Source: a virus. From it: a DNA stretch of 64,000 nucleotides. Both the position numbers and the translations under genes were made by a program. The stretch is from positions 1 through 64,000 of IMG/VR virus record IMGVR_UViG_3300008117_000088; one strand, written 5' to 3'. This document shows, piece after piece, positions 28,176 through 37,003 of the stretch (position 1 is the first letter of the stretch; every line of letters begins with the position of its first letter). Under the pieces are notes generated by a model. The model was not told the DNA's origin and did no database searches. It was given only the letters and a program-made list of their open reading frames with translations.

Positions 28176-30130
28176 TATTTAGCGTCACCCCAGCGCTCAA
28201 CTACAGTTATGTCTGCTACCAATGGAACATCTAGCATATTTATGCCCTCCATAGCGGTTCTGATTGCTTCTACAGACTGTTCGACCAGGTTATCCGGGGC
28301 TAAAGTCACAAGTTCATCGTGAACTGTAAGTATAAGTTTAGACCCTGTGGGTAGGAGCTTGTGTGCTCGAACCATAGCCATTTTTATTACGTCTGCAGCC
28401 GTTCCTTGGATTTTAGTGTTGAACGCCTGACGCTCTGCTCCAGCTCGCTCTCCCTTATCTGATGAGTTCATTTCAGGAAGATATCTACGACGACCTAGAA
28501 CAGTTGTTACATATGGAACTGGTTTATCTTTGTCACCAAGTTTTTTAGTAGAAACCAATACCTTGGTTCTGTACCTGTTAATTGAAGGGAAACGATCGGA
28601 AAACCTATCTAATAAATCTCTGGCTTCTTGTTTAGTACAACCAATTTGCCTAGAAATTTTTTCTGGACCAACACCATAAGACATAGCAAGAACTAAAACT
28701 TTACCTGCCTTACGATCAACGCCCATCTCGTTTCCTACAGCAGTGTAAATATCTCCTCCGGATTTGTAATTTTCGAGCATGATTGGGTCTTTGGATAGTG
28801 ATGCGATGACCCTAGGCTCGATTTGTGAGTAATCCGCAACAATGAATTTGTAACCAGTTGGTGCTTGGAAAAGGTTTCTAATGGCTTTTCCGTGAGCGGT
28901 ATGCGGAGCCGGAACGTTTTGGAGGTTTGGGTCTCGACTCGAGAACCGTCCGGTTTCAGCTCCATGCTGTATGAAGTTACAGTGGATTCTATTGTTAATG
29001 AGCAAACTTTGTTTGTATTCAACTTTGGACTTACCTCCAGTTGTTCTTGTGACATTTCCCCCTAAGTAGGGAACAACATAAGTACTATGCAACTTGTTTA
29101 AGTCAGCATAAGTTAGCAGTGCAGTAACTAAAGGGTCCTTGTCTCGGTACTCCTCTAGTGCCTCTGATGAAACAGATGCGTTACCTGTACTTGTTAACAA
29201 AGTTTGCTTAAGTCCTCTACCACCTTGGGATACTGGACTGTAAAGCAAAGTTTGCTTTTCAGCGTTTGAATTAATGTTAAATTGTCTGCCGGCAACTTTA
29301 AAGATTTCTGCTTTGGCTTTCTCAATATCTTCCGTTAGAGAGGTATCAAGTTCTTCTAACGCTGATCTATCTATAGGTGCTCCGGTTAACTTCATGTCAC
29401 ACAGAACGGCAAGAACATCCATTTCCAAAGCCATTATGTTTTCTACATTACTTTCTTTTAATTTAGGTGCAACAACCTTCCACAATAGAAATGTGTATTT
29501 GGCGTCTAAATACGCATACTTTGCTACTTCTGTAAAAGAGTAACGTTCAACCTCAGCGCCTACGCCCTTCTCCATATGAAAACCTAATTCGCGTTTTAAG
29601 CACTCAGCAAGACTGCACTTATTTTTATTTCTATTGTCGTAAAGAAATGAAGCAATCATTGTGTCAAAGTAAGGACCGGGAGGTATTTCTCCCCCGTAAT
29701 ATTTAGCCACAGAAGTAAGATCAAACACTAAATTGTGACCTATAGTTAATTTACTATTATCAAACAATAGAGGCTTTAACGCTGCAAACACCTCTGATGG
29801 AAAAAGTTGTTTAGGTGGATCAGAAAAAACTTTGGTAGATTTTTTTGCGTCACGAGAATAATCGCTTGGTCTTGCCTGTAATCCTGCTTGTACTCGCTTC
29901 TCTCCTTGACCCGTTAAAGGGTAAATTACATCAAGTAATTCACCATTTGGATGACCCATAGGAATAACGTCGCACCGACCATGAGTAGCAAAAGAGATCC
30001 AAAGTACTTCATTAACAGGAGTGTCGCCTCTACGATCTCCGACCGTCTCAACATCAAAGGCCAGGGCATCTTGTCCAAGGTAATACTCCACCATCTCCTG
30101 TAATTGTTCTTGAGATGTAATTATATTCAT
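28175..30130 (-). CDS. polA: DNA polymerase I (family A) with 3'-5' exonuclease
   Basis: 651 residues. Exonuclease: FDVETVG (D26, E28), GHNLVFDLTS (D137), YAYLDA (D209). Polymerase: motif A VADYSQIEPR (D433), O-helix RKAGKVLVLAMSYG (473-486), motif with RQAFNTKIQGTAAD, motif C TVHDELV (604-606). No 5'-3' exonuclease domain. Aligning the O-helix with E. coli Pol I puts Leu481 at position 762. Phage enzymes with Leu762 have been proposed to be slower, more accurate and linked to temperate-like lifestyles. Confidence 0.95.
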   Translation of the reverse strand: MNIITSQEQLQEMVEYYLGQDALAFDVETVGDRRGDTPVNEVLWISFATHGRCDVIPMGHPNGELLDVIYPLTGQGEKRVQAGLQARPSDYSRDAKKSTKVFSDPPKQLFPSEVFAALKPLLFDNSKLTIGHNLVFDLTSVAKYYGGEIPPGPYFDTMIASFLYDNRNKNKCSLAECLKRELGFHMEKGVGAEVERYSFTEVAKYAYLDAKYTFLLWKVVAPKLKESNVENIMALEMDVLAVLCDMKLTGAPIDRSALEELDTSLTEDIEKAKAEIFKVAGRQFNINSNAEKQTLLYSPVSQGGRGLKQTLLTSTGNASVSSEALEEYRDKDPLVTALLTYADLNKLHSTYVVPYLGGNVTRTTGGKSKVEYKQSLLINNRIHCNFIQHGAETGRFSSRDPNLQNVPAPHTAHGKAIRNLFQAPTGYKFIVADYSQIEPRVIASLSKDPIMLENYKSGGDIYTAVGNEMGVDRKAGKVLVLAMSYGVGPEKISRQIGCTKQEARDLLDRFSDRFPSINRYRTKVLVSTKKLGDKDKPVPYVTTVLGRRRYLPEMNSSDKGERAGAERQAFNTKIQGTAADVIKMAMVRAHKLLPTGSKLILTVHDELVTLAPDNLVEQSVEAIRTAMEGINMLDVPLVADITVVERWGDAK

Positions 30131-30145
30131 TTAGTGTCCCCTAAG

Positions 30146-30184
30146 GTCTGAAAGCGCTAGGGGGATCGTCTAGCGCCTTCAGAC
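30146..30184. other. 15-base stem hairpin between two replication genes
   Basis: GTCTGAAAGCGCTAG (30146-30160) pairs with CTAGCGCCTTCAGAC (30170-30184), 14 of 15 positions matching. It sits in the 64-base gap between the candidate ssDNA-binding gene and polA. No T-run follows on the minus strand, so it may be a processing or attenuation element rather than a full terminator. Confidence 0.7.
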
Positions 30185-30194
30185 ATCTATTTGT

Positions 30195-30866
30195 TTAGAG
30201 CAGGCTCTTTGCGAGTTCTTCTAGCGCAGCGAAATTATCCTGACGGATATCGGCGATAGTGAACGGCTGGAACCCTGCGATTGCAGCTTCGACTTCCTCA
30301 ACACTCAGACCCCAATCTTCTTGAAGATCACGAGCCTTGACTGCCATCAAGTTGTAGACAGTTTGTTGCTTCTCTCCCGTGCGACTTAACGCCCAGTAGT
30401 TCTTTGTTAAAGGACCCTGTGGCGAAAACTCTGCAGCATGCAACGTTTTGTAAAGTCTTGGACTTGCAATAATCATCTGTCGTTGGAATGGCTTAGCGGA
30501 CAGATTGACAATAGAAAAAGCACGCTTAATTTCTGGCTTGCTTTTTAGGATGGTTTCCAATGGATCGTAAGCGCCGACTCCGTCCCATACATAGGACTTG
30601 CGACCCTCTTTATCCTTTAGGAAATGCTGGCGATAGCTAGCAAATGGTCCACTGAGATCAATGAACTTGATTAGTTGGAAAGTGTTTGAGTGCTTGTACT
30701 CAACAGGAAACTCTTTAAGAGTTGTTGTAACAAGTTTCTCTGCTGCTTCCCATCCGCCTTGAACGGCGGTAGATGTTGCGTTAGTTGGACGAGCCTCAAT
30801 TAATGAAGCTTCGTCAATTGCTTGACCGTATGTCGAAACATCCGGTGCTGTTGGGTTTATACCCAT
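30195..30866 (-). CDS. Conserved replication-module protein, candidate ssDNA-binding protein
   Basis: 223 residues. VQGGWEAAEKLV, then FQLIKFIDLSGPFASYRQHF, RKSYVWDGVGAYDPLETIL and NYWALSRTGEKQQTVYNLMA, ending in an acidic helix. I recall this block arrangement from a conserved actinophage protein next to DNA polymerase; a single-stranded DNA-binding role is plausible from context and the acidic tail but is not shown. Not a standard SSB OB-fold sequence. Confidence 0.75.
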   Translation of the reverse strand: MGINPTAPDVSTYGQAIDEASLIEARPTNATSTAVQGGWEAAEKLVTTTLKEFPVEYKHSNTFQLIKFIDLSGPFASYRQHFLKDKEGRKSYVWDGVGAYDPLETILKSKPEIKRAFSIVNLSAKPFQRQMIIASPRLYKTLHAAEFSPQGPLTKNYWALSRTGEKQQTVYNLMAVKARDLQEDWGLSVEEVEAAIAGFQPFTIADIRQDNFAALEELAKSLL

Positions 30867-30890
30867 TTTTCTCCTTTGTCAGTTGTTTCA

Positions 30891-31346
30891 TCAGTTTGCA
30901 GTTTCCTCGGCACGAGATTTCTCCCACGCCTTGGCGATTTCTTCAGTAACCTTTCGGTACTTCTCCCAGTCTATACGCTTCACGTGCAAAACGCCAAACT
31001 TAGTAAATACCTCGATTGCTGATTCAATCATCGACCTGCTGTAGAGGCGTCTTCCTTGCCGATCCTTACCGTTCTTGTCGACTTTCGTCGGTAATCGATA
31101 CGGAGAGGTTGGCAGGTGACCCTCTTTCATCCACAATTTGATTGTTATTACAGGTCGCCCTAAGGCTATTGCTAACGCACCAATTGTGAACAAATCTATT
31201 TCTTTGCCATTGGGAAGCACAGTAGGTCGTGGGTGTTTATCCCACGAGGTGTCTACCGGCTCTTCTACTTTTGGTTCTCTGCGTTTTCTTTTACTACCTG
31301 GGTAGTAAAGGTCTCCAAAAGTTTCCGCAATTAAATCTTCACTCAT
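30891..31346 (-). CDS. MerR/excisionase-like DNA-binding protein
   Basis: 151 residues. A basic low-complexity N-terminus, then DLFTIGALAIALGRPVITIK followed by LWMKEGHLPTSPYRLPTKV and GRRLYSRSMIESA, which has the two-helix plus wing pattern of MerR-type or excisionase-like winged HTH domains. Likely a sequence-specific DNA-binding regulator. A candidate, among others, for controlling phage promoters. Confidence 0.75.
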   Translation of the reverse strand: MSEDLIAETFGDLYYPGSKRKRREPKVEEPVDTSWDKHPRPTVLPNGKEIDLFTIGALAIALGRPVITIKLWMKEGHLPTSPYRLPTKVDKNGKDRQGRRLYSRSMIESAIEVFTKFGVLHVKRIDWEKYRKVTEEIAKAWEKSRAEETAN

Positions 31347-31735
31347 ACGATCAGTGCGTAGGTAACCTTTGCGGGGAACATTGAATCAACTTCGTCTTCA
31401 GTTAGTTGACCTTTATACACAGCTGCCATAACAGCATCTTGATCAACTTGACGAACTAATGGGGCACAGTCATCAAGAAGATTTTTATCTGTAAGGATCT
31501 TCATTGCTGTGTCGTTATCCAAAACTTTGGATACTTTGCGTTGATTTACGACTTTAATGTCATCATCCAGCTCTAGTGTGATGTGACCGCGACCATCGAC
31601 TTCGCCGAGTTCTTTTACGGCGTCATTAAGTCGTTCTTTAACTTCACCAAGTCGTTCTGTTAAGAACTTTATTTCATCCTTAAGCGACTTGTATTGCTTA
31701 GCTTCATTGGTCAGTTGTTTCTTGTCTAGTGTCAT
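31343..31735 (-). CDS. Coiled-coil phage protein
   Basis: 130 residues. Residues 5-45 form a strong coiled coil (KSLKDEIKFLTERLGEVKER). A short beta hairpin follows (HITLELDDDIKVVNQRKV), then a helical C-terminal domain (DNDTAMKILTDKNLLDDCAP). Seen in many actinophages without known function. Confidence 0.85.
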   Translation of the reverse strand: MTLDKKQLTNEAKQYKSLKDEIKFLTERLGEVKERLNDAVKELGEVDGRGHITLELDDDIKVVNQRKVSKVLDNDTAMKILTDKNLLDDCAPLVRQVDQDAVMAAVYKGQLTEDEVDSMFPAKVTYALIV

Positions 31736-31817
31736 TGAGATCCCTCTCGTTAAGTGGTTAGAGGGTATAACCTAACAGACCCTACCGACAAATCCAATAG
31801 GGTTTGTATATGTCCGA

Positions 31818-31967
31818 TTAGTCCTTTTTGTCTATGTAGGCTTCAAGAGCCTTAATAATCACGCTTGTGACAGTTACGCCTTCAAGGGCGGCCTTTTTTT
31901 GGACTGAGACCCACAGGTCATCGGCTACGCGGATAGTACGCGTTGGGGTCTTAGGTGCGTTTGGCAT
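31818..31967 (-). CDS. Ribbon-helix-helix DNA-binding protein
   Basis: 49 residues; ATG at 31965-31967, TAA at 31818-31820. TRTIRVADDLWVSVQKKAAL then EGVTVTSVIIKALEAYI has the strand-helix-helix pattern of the Arc/CopG/MetJ family. Probably a dimeric repressor. A CCCTCT...AGAGGG inverted repeat (31743-31766) lies just downstream and could be its operator or that of the next gene. Confidence 0.8.
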   Translation of the reverse strand: MPNAPKTPTRTIRVADDLWVSVQKKAALEGVTVTSVIIKALEAYIDKKD

Positions 31968-31979
31968 GCCTTAATTGTA

Positions 31980-33572
31980 TTACACATAGTTGCTCAAAAG
32001 GAACTTATTCAAGCTACTAAGTGTGAAATCTATGCCTCCAGCCTCATTTATGCCCTCTCCATCGATTACTGCGCTTGCTACAGCATTCTTATGCTGAAGC
32101 ATGTCGTGTTGTCTAACTTCGATTGAGCCGTCTACCAAAAGATCTTGAATAACTATGCTCGGCCATTTTGATGATGCACGCATGATTCTGCCGTTGCGTT
32201 GTGTAGCCCCTCCGGATGACCATGGCAAGTCGTAATTGATGAGGAGGTTAGCAGCCGGTAAATCAACGCCATAACCACCAGCGTCTGAAGACACAAGGAC
32301 ACGAATACCAGGATCAGTGTTGAAAGCAATTTTGTTGTCCTCCTTGGTTTTAGCATCTAGTTTACCTGTGTAAGTTTTTACTCCGTATTCTGAAAGCGCC
32401 TCAGATATTTTATCTACCATGTCTACATACGTGGCAAAAACAACTAATTTGTTTTCGCTGTCCTGTTCCAAAAAGTCTTTGGCGTACTGGATTAATAGTT
32501 TTAGTTTAGGAGAGGTATCAACTCCATCTAAATAACCGCCTTCTACCAGGTTATTAGCGTAAGAAGAACCTTCTCCCGAAGAAGTTAAAAACTTAGTGGC
32601 ACTAGTGCGAAGTAAATCTGGGTGTGAACAAAGCATCTTCAATGCCCCAACTTTAGCCATAATCTTTCCGCGCCACTCATTTTCAGCAGTATTTCCAGAA
32701 GACCCTTGCATCCCGTAATGAGCAAAGATATTAAAGTTTTTACCAAATAAAGCAGTTGCTTCTTCTAAGTCATCTAGTAAATCGCTTTTTATCTTTTCGT
32801 AAAGCTTGGCTCCTCTTCTATCGAGCGAGATGAGAATTGGTTCATTATGTATGGAATCTGGTAGGTGAGGCGCAACGTCTGGATCTTTTTGTGACTTTCT
32901 AACACTTGCTTCCTTAAGACGCTCATGAAGAGTAGGCAAATTACGATAACGCTGAACTCCACCCCAATTATTACGAACAATAAATGCTGAGTCAAAGATG
33001 TCAAACCTTCCTAGAACGGAATCGTCTACAAACTGCATGATGCTAAATAACTCTTCTGGTTTTCCGTTCTCTATAGGGGTACCAGTTAGAGCAAACTTAA
33101 AGGGCGCGTTAGACATTCGTTTAACGGCTTTAGATCTTTTTGATCTAAATGATTTGATAGCGGTGGCTTCGTCACAGACAATAAATCCTCTAGGCAATTT
33201 TTTTACAAATGCCCAATCGTTTACTACCTGCTCATAGTTCATGATTACATAATCTACTTTTGTTTCACGCCAGTTATACGCTGATTCGTACTGTTCCTGA
33301 CGTTTCTTTGGGGTACCGTCTATGACTAATGCTTTAGACGTACCGTTAGTAAATTTTTCTATTTGATTAGCCCATTGATATTTAAGGCTGGATAAACAAA
33401 TGACCATCCCAGGTTCAGTTATTTCTCCTGAATCCATCAATTGTTCTACCGCTGCAATAGTAAGAACGGTTTTACCTAGCCCAAGATCATAGGCAACAAG
33501 AACCTTATGGCGGTCAGTCATTTTCTCAACCGCCTCAGGTTGATAAGGTAAAAGCGTCCCCGTAAATGTCAT
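31980..33572 (-). CDS. SNF2/DEAD-like helicase
   Basis: 530 residues. Motifs in order: Q-type LLPYQPEAVEKM, Walker A YDLGLGKTVLT, VDYVIMNYEQ (motif Ia/Ib area), DEAT (motif II), ALTGTPIEN (motif III), KLVVFATYVDMV (motif IV), SSDAGGYGVDLPAANLLI (motif V) and QRNGRIMRASS (motif VI). It is the Swi2/Snf2-type phage helicase (like T4 UvsW class), which remodels forks and branched DNA. Confidence 0.9.
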   Translation of the reverse strand: MTFTGTLLPYQPEAVEKMTDRHKVLVAYDLGLGKTVLTIAAVEQLMDSGEITEPGMVICLSSLKYQWANQIEKFTNGTSKALVIDGTPKKRQEQYESAYNWRETKVDYVIMNYEQVVNDWAFVKKLPRGFIVCDEATAIKSFRSKRSKAVKRMSNAPFKFALTGTPIENGKPEELFSIMQFVDDSVLGRFDIFDSAFIVRNNWGGVQRYRNLPTLHERLKEASVRKSQKDPDVAPHLPDSIHNEPILISLDRRGAKLYEKIKSDLLDDLEEATALFGKNFNIFAHYGMQGSSGNTAENEWRGKIMAKVGALKMLCSHPDLLRTSATKFLTSSGEGSSYANNLVEGGYLDGVDTSPKLKLLIQYAKDFLEQDSENKLVVFATYVDMVDKISEALSEYGVKTYTGKLDAKTKEDNKIAFNTDPGIRVLVSSDAGGYGVDLPAANLLINYDLPWSSGGATQRNGRIMRASSKWPSIVIQDLLVDGSIEVRQHDMLQHKNAVASAVIDGEGINEAGGIDFTLSSLNKFLLSNYV

Positions 33573-34120
33573 CGATTGACGTTAGCACCGTTGTATAGGT
33601 AGGAGTTTATTCCTTTTTTAGCCATAAACTGAAGTTTGCTTAACGGACCATCGTTATCAATAACGTAATCAAACGGGTACATATCCATTGCAACTTCAGA
33701 TGCATGTTTATTTATTGGAGCAACCCCCCAACGATTAATGCGCCAAACAGCACCGGCTAAATCTCGTATGTAATCAGCTTCGTTTGGAAACCTAACATCA
33801 GAAATAACATAATCTTCTGATGGGTCTGCTCCAGCAAATGCTTGCTCGACCCAGAAGTCTTCGCCAAACATAATGCGAGCGGCCATGCCGGTTTCTTGTA
33901 GAAGTCTACGAACTTCTTCTTTTGATTTAGCAACTTCCCAACCATACATTTGAACAACATCTTGTAACCTAAGTTGACCTTCAATGATTGGGTTAATTTT
34001 TAATGTGAACTCTTTAATTGGATCTGCAAACGCAAGTCGTTTAAACCCATGCTCTTCTACTAAAAAAGAAGCAACCGTATCTTTACCGCTACGGGCATAC
34101 CCAGATATTCCAATAATCAC
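33569..34120 (-). CDS. Deoxynucleoside monophosphate kinase
   Basis: 183 residues. MIIGISGYARSGKDTVASFL is the P-loop of T4 gene 1-like dNMP kinases, LAFADPIKEF the nucleotide-binding follow-up, and DYVISDVRFPNEADYIRDL the conserved DVR(F/H) motif. It would phosphorylate dNMPs to dNDPs, complementing the class II RNR. Confidence 0.9.
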   Translation of the reverse strand: MIIGISGYARSGKDTVASFLVEEHGFKRLAFADPIKEFTLKINPIIEGQLRLQDVVQMYGWEVAKSKEEVRRLLQETGMAARIMFGEDFWVEQAFAGADPSEDYVISDVRFPNEADYIRDLAGAVWRINRWGVAPINKHASEVAMDMYPFDYVIDNDGPLSKLQFMAKKGINSYLYNGANVNR

Positions 34121-35046
34121 GCTAAGCTCCTATCTCCGTATAAACAATGTTTTGCTCGATCAAGACCCTGGAGGATCTCGTTCTTGCTCATAGCGCCTAT
34201 ATCTTTCACGTCTACGTGAGAATAGTCAAAAAGCCAAAACTCCATCCACAGGTCTCGCGCTTTATTGACCAGGTCTAATGAGGTTGCTTTGCCAGCCTCA
34301 TCATTATCCATAGCAAGAATCACTCGATTAGCTCCCTTAATAAGCGCAAGTTGGTCCATGGAAACTGAGGTTCCAAAAGTTGCTACGCCACCCGACACCC
34401 CAACAGAATCTAGCCTTAATACATCTAACGGCGACTCAACAACAACCATGGTTCCACCTGTGTATTGGTGATACCCAAATAAAGATTTACTCTTTTGCAT
34501 GCCTGCTGGGTAATTTCTAAAAAATCTTCCCCTAACACTTTTTTCTTGCCATCCCAATAATTTTCCAAAAACATCTCGTATTGGAATAATCCATAAGTCT
34601 TTTCTGTAATCGTACAAAACTCCATACTTAATTGCGGAGTCTGTTGTTATTCCACGACTAAGTAATATCTCCTTTGGTGGAGTGGTGTAAGCAGCCAAGT
34701 TTGCTTCTGTTATATCAATCTCTGGTTTCTCAACAACTTTCTTAGGAGCTAGGGCACGCTCTAAACGTTTAGCAAGATCGCTAGTGGTTGTCTTTACCCA
34801 CTCTCCAGCTTCTTCCATAGGAATGCCATTCATGTAAGAAACTAAATACTGAAGGCTTCCTCGAAAGCCACAAGAAAAACAATTGTGTGCTCCGGTATCA
34901 GAATTAATAGACCAAGAGGGATTGTTATCGGGCTTTCCTGTTCTATCTAAATGCCCAGGGCAAAGCGCTTTTACTTCAGAACCGCGAGCGCCGTATGTCT
35001 CAATACCGAGACCATGTAAAAAATCTTCCATCTCTTCTGGTGTCAT
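34117..35046 (-). CDS. dnaG: DnaG-like primase
   Basis: 309 residues. CHC2 zinc motif: CPGHLDRTGKPDNNPSW then GAHNCFSCGF (C-x2-H ... C-x2-C, about residues 29-60). TOPRIM domain: TMVVVESPLDVLRL (catalytic Glu) and LAMDNDEAGKAT (DxD). Lacks the C-terminal helicase-binding domain of bacterial DnaG. Makes RNA primers; it overlaps dnaB by 4 bases. Confidence 0.92.
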   Translation of the reverse strand: MTPEEMEDFLHGLGIETYGARGSEVKALCPGHLDRTGKPDNNPSWSINSDTGAHNCFSCGFRGSLQYLVSYMNGIPMEEAGEWVKTTTSDLAKRLERALAPKKVVEKPEIDITEANLAAYTTPPKEILLSRGITTDSAIKYGVLYDYRKDLWIIPIRDVFGKLLGWQEKSVRGRFFRNYPAGMQKSKSLFGYHQYTGGTMVVVESPLDVLRLDSVGVSGGVATFGTSVSMDQLALIKGANRVILAMDNDEAGKATSLDLVNKARDLWMEFWLFDYSHVDVKDIGAMSKNEILQGLDRAKHCLYGDRSLA

Positions 35047-36287
35047 AGGTCTTCACCTGACATCTCACGAAATGTTCCAGAGTCCCAACCCCAAGCAAGG
35101 AATGTAGATCCTGGACCAGAATTACGGCTGGCAAGAATGGAAAGAATGCGAGTTTCATCAACACTATCTTCAGGTTTTTCTAGACCGAAAATAACGTCTG
35201 CATCTTGATAGAAAGATGATGAGTAACCAATAGAGTTAGCGGTTAGTCGCCCGCCTTTGCCTTTCTTCCAATCAAGAGACTGAGTAGTTATAACAATAGG
35301 AAGACTGTACTTCTGCGCCAATCTTTTAAATCCACGAGTTAAGTTAGTTAAAGCTTGTGGGGTGTTAGATTCTCCAGTCTGCTCATCAATCATCAAATAC
35401 ATACCGTCAATAAAAAGAATTCCAGGTTGATGTGTTTGTAGTTTTGCAGCTACCTGAGAAAGAGTGGCTCCTGAAGATTGATCAACCAACCAAAACTTGT
35501 TTTTGTCTTCTCTCATTCGTTCAATAACTAGGCGAGAATATCTAAGTTCTTCGTCAGGTGTAAGTGTTCCTGTGATTAAACGCTGGTGTGAAACTCTTGC
35601 TCTCATTGCATCGTAACGATCTTCTTGCTCTCTGTTACTCATCTCAAACGAATAGAACATAGGCGTTACATCCGAGTTTACGTGGATGTTAATGGCAATT
35701 TGCATAGCAACAGTTGATTTACCTGTTTTAGGGGTAGCGGTAATAACAATCAATTGTTCTGGTTGAAGACCGTTAGTTACTTTATCAATAGTAGGAAAAC
35801 CTGTAGGTAGCCCAAGCAAACCGTCTGGTATTTCTTTACGGCGTTGATACCGTTCCCAACGTCTATCTAGTTCCGGCTCTTGCGTAATATCTACGTCGTT
35901 GCTTTTAGAAAAACCTTGATCGTCCATTTGGACAATACCGGCTTCAAGAACTCTAACAGCAGCTTCGTGGTCGTTTTCCCTATCTAACTTCTCGATAGCG
36001 TCTCTAAGAATATTGGCAGTAGTTATTCTGCGACGCGAAGAAACTAACGAATCAAGAATGTAATCAATAGAATCAGTTACTGGAGCAAGTTCAAAAGAAG
36101 GGTAATTTTCTTTAACAACTTCTAGGCTGGGGCATTCGCCATATCTGCTGTGGTGTTCTCTTAAAAACACCCAAATCTTTTTATCGTTTTCATCTGAGAA
36201 CCAAGATTGATTAACCTGACGATCAAATAAAGGTACAAGGTCACGACTTTCAATCGCCTTACTTAATAAACGTTTTTCGTTATTCAT
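35043..36287 (-). CDS. dnaB: DnaB-like replicative helicase
   Basis: 414 residues. Short N-terminal domain, linker, then RecA-like motor: Walker A TATPKTGKSTVAM, MFYSFEMSN, Walker B ILFIDGMYLMI and VITTQSLDWKKGKG. The order matches DnaB/gp41-type hexameric helicases (GLPTGFPTIDKVTNGL before Walker A). Loaded presumably by the DnaC-like protein upstream. Confidence 0.92.
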   Translation of the reverse strand: MNNEKRLLSKAIESRDLVPLFDRQVNQSWFSDENDKKIWVFLREHHSRYGECPSLEVVKENYPSFELAPVTDSIDYILDSLVSSRRRITTANILRDAIEKLDRENDHEAAVRVLEAGIVQMDDQGFSKSNDVDITQEPELDRRWERYQRRKEIPDGLLGLPTGFPTIDKVTNGLQPEQLIVITATPKTGKSTVAMQIAINIHVNSDVTPMFYSFEMSNREQEDRYDAMRARVSHQRLITGTLTPDEELRYSRLVIERMREDKNKFWLVDQSSGATLSQVAAKLQTHQPGILFIDGMYLMIDEQTGESNTPQALTNLTRGFKRLAQKYSLPIVITTQSLDWKKGKGGRLTANSIGYSSSFYQDADVIFGLEKPEDSVDETRILSILASRNSGPGSTFLAWGWDSGTFREMSGEDL

Positions 36288-36694
36288 AACCTCGTTATAT
36301 CCATTCCCCAGTGCCCGTACCGTAACAGACGGCTTGGCATGTCTATGACACCCAAAAGTTCCGGTCTATACGGAAGTTGGCTAACCAAATCTTCCACAGA
36401 TGTGTAAGCAACGCAATACCTGAAAGGATTGGTTCCGTACTCATCTAACGTATCAAACAATTTTTGCAGTTCTTCTTGTGACAAGTCAAATGAGGCTAGT
36501 TCTATCGTGTAAGGAACTTGCATTCCCCACAAGTACAACTTGCTTAAGACTTCTTTTTTAAAAGAAACTTTTTTGCGCGTCTGTTTAAATAATTTATATT
36601 TGCGTGGAAGTTTTTCATACTCCAGCAAAACAAAAACGTTAGTAGTAACAATTACACGCTTAGGTATATCGTTACTGATATCCCCAAACTGCAT
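36284..36694 (-). CDS. Hypothetical protein
   Basis: 136 residues. Mixed alpha/beta; KRVIVTTNVFVLLEYEKLPR is strand-rich and DMPSRLLRYGHWGMDITRL closes the chain. A resemblance to HAD-like ends (RxLxYGxxG) is too weak to assign. Lies between dnaB and a SWIM-finger gene, sharing 4 bases with dnaB. Confidence 0.85.
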   Translation of the reverse strand: MQFGDISNDIPKRVIVTTNVFVLLEYEKLPRKYKLFKQTRKKVSFKKEVLSKLYLWGMQVPYTIELASFDLSQEELQKLFDTLDEYGTNPFRYCVAYTSVEDLVSQLPYRPELLGVIDMPSRLLRYGHWGMDITRL

Positions 36695-37003
36695 TTAAAA
36701 AACTTCTATCTTTGCAAAACGAATTACAAAGTCTCTAAATGCTTCTGGAGAAGACTCGGCTACCTTTGCGTCTGTAGGGGTGGCGGACTTTAGTATCTCT
36801 AACGGATAAGTTCCACCATTTGACTCAATACGAGCTTTTACAAATCGAGTGTGCTTGCAAGTTGACCGTCCGTTAAAACCTGGACAGGTGCAGTACAACT
36901 TTCCGTTATTACTGCTAACTTCAAAGATGCAAGGACCGGGGCTGGCAGCAGGACTTAAGAAGATCTGTATAAGTCGGCTCTGCTCCACTGATGACTCCAT
37001 CAT
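36695..37003 (-). CDS. SWIM zinc-finger protein
   Basis: 102 residues. LYCTCPGFNGRSTCKHTRFV is a clear SWIM motif (C-x-C-x7-C-x-H, about residues 38-50). SWIM fingers bind DNA or proteins, often in recombination factors. The DNA replication neighbourhood fits. Overlaps dnaC-like gene by 4 bases. Confidence 0.85.
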   Translation of the reverse strand: MMESSVEQSRLIQIFLSPAASPGPCIFEVSSNNGKLYCTCPGFNGRSTCKHTRFVKARIESNGGTYPLEILKSATPTDAKVAESSPEAFRDFVIRFAKIEVF

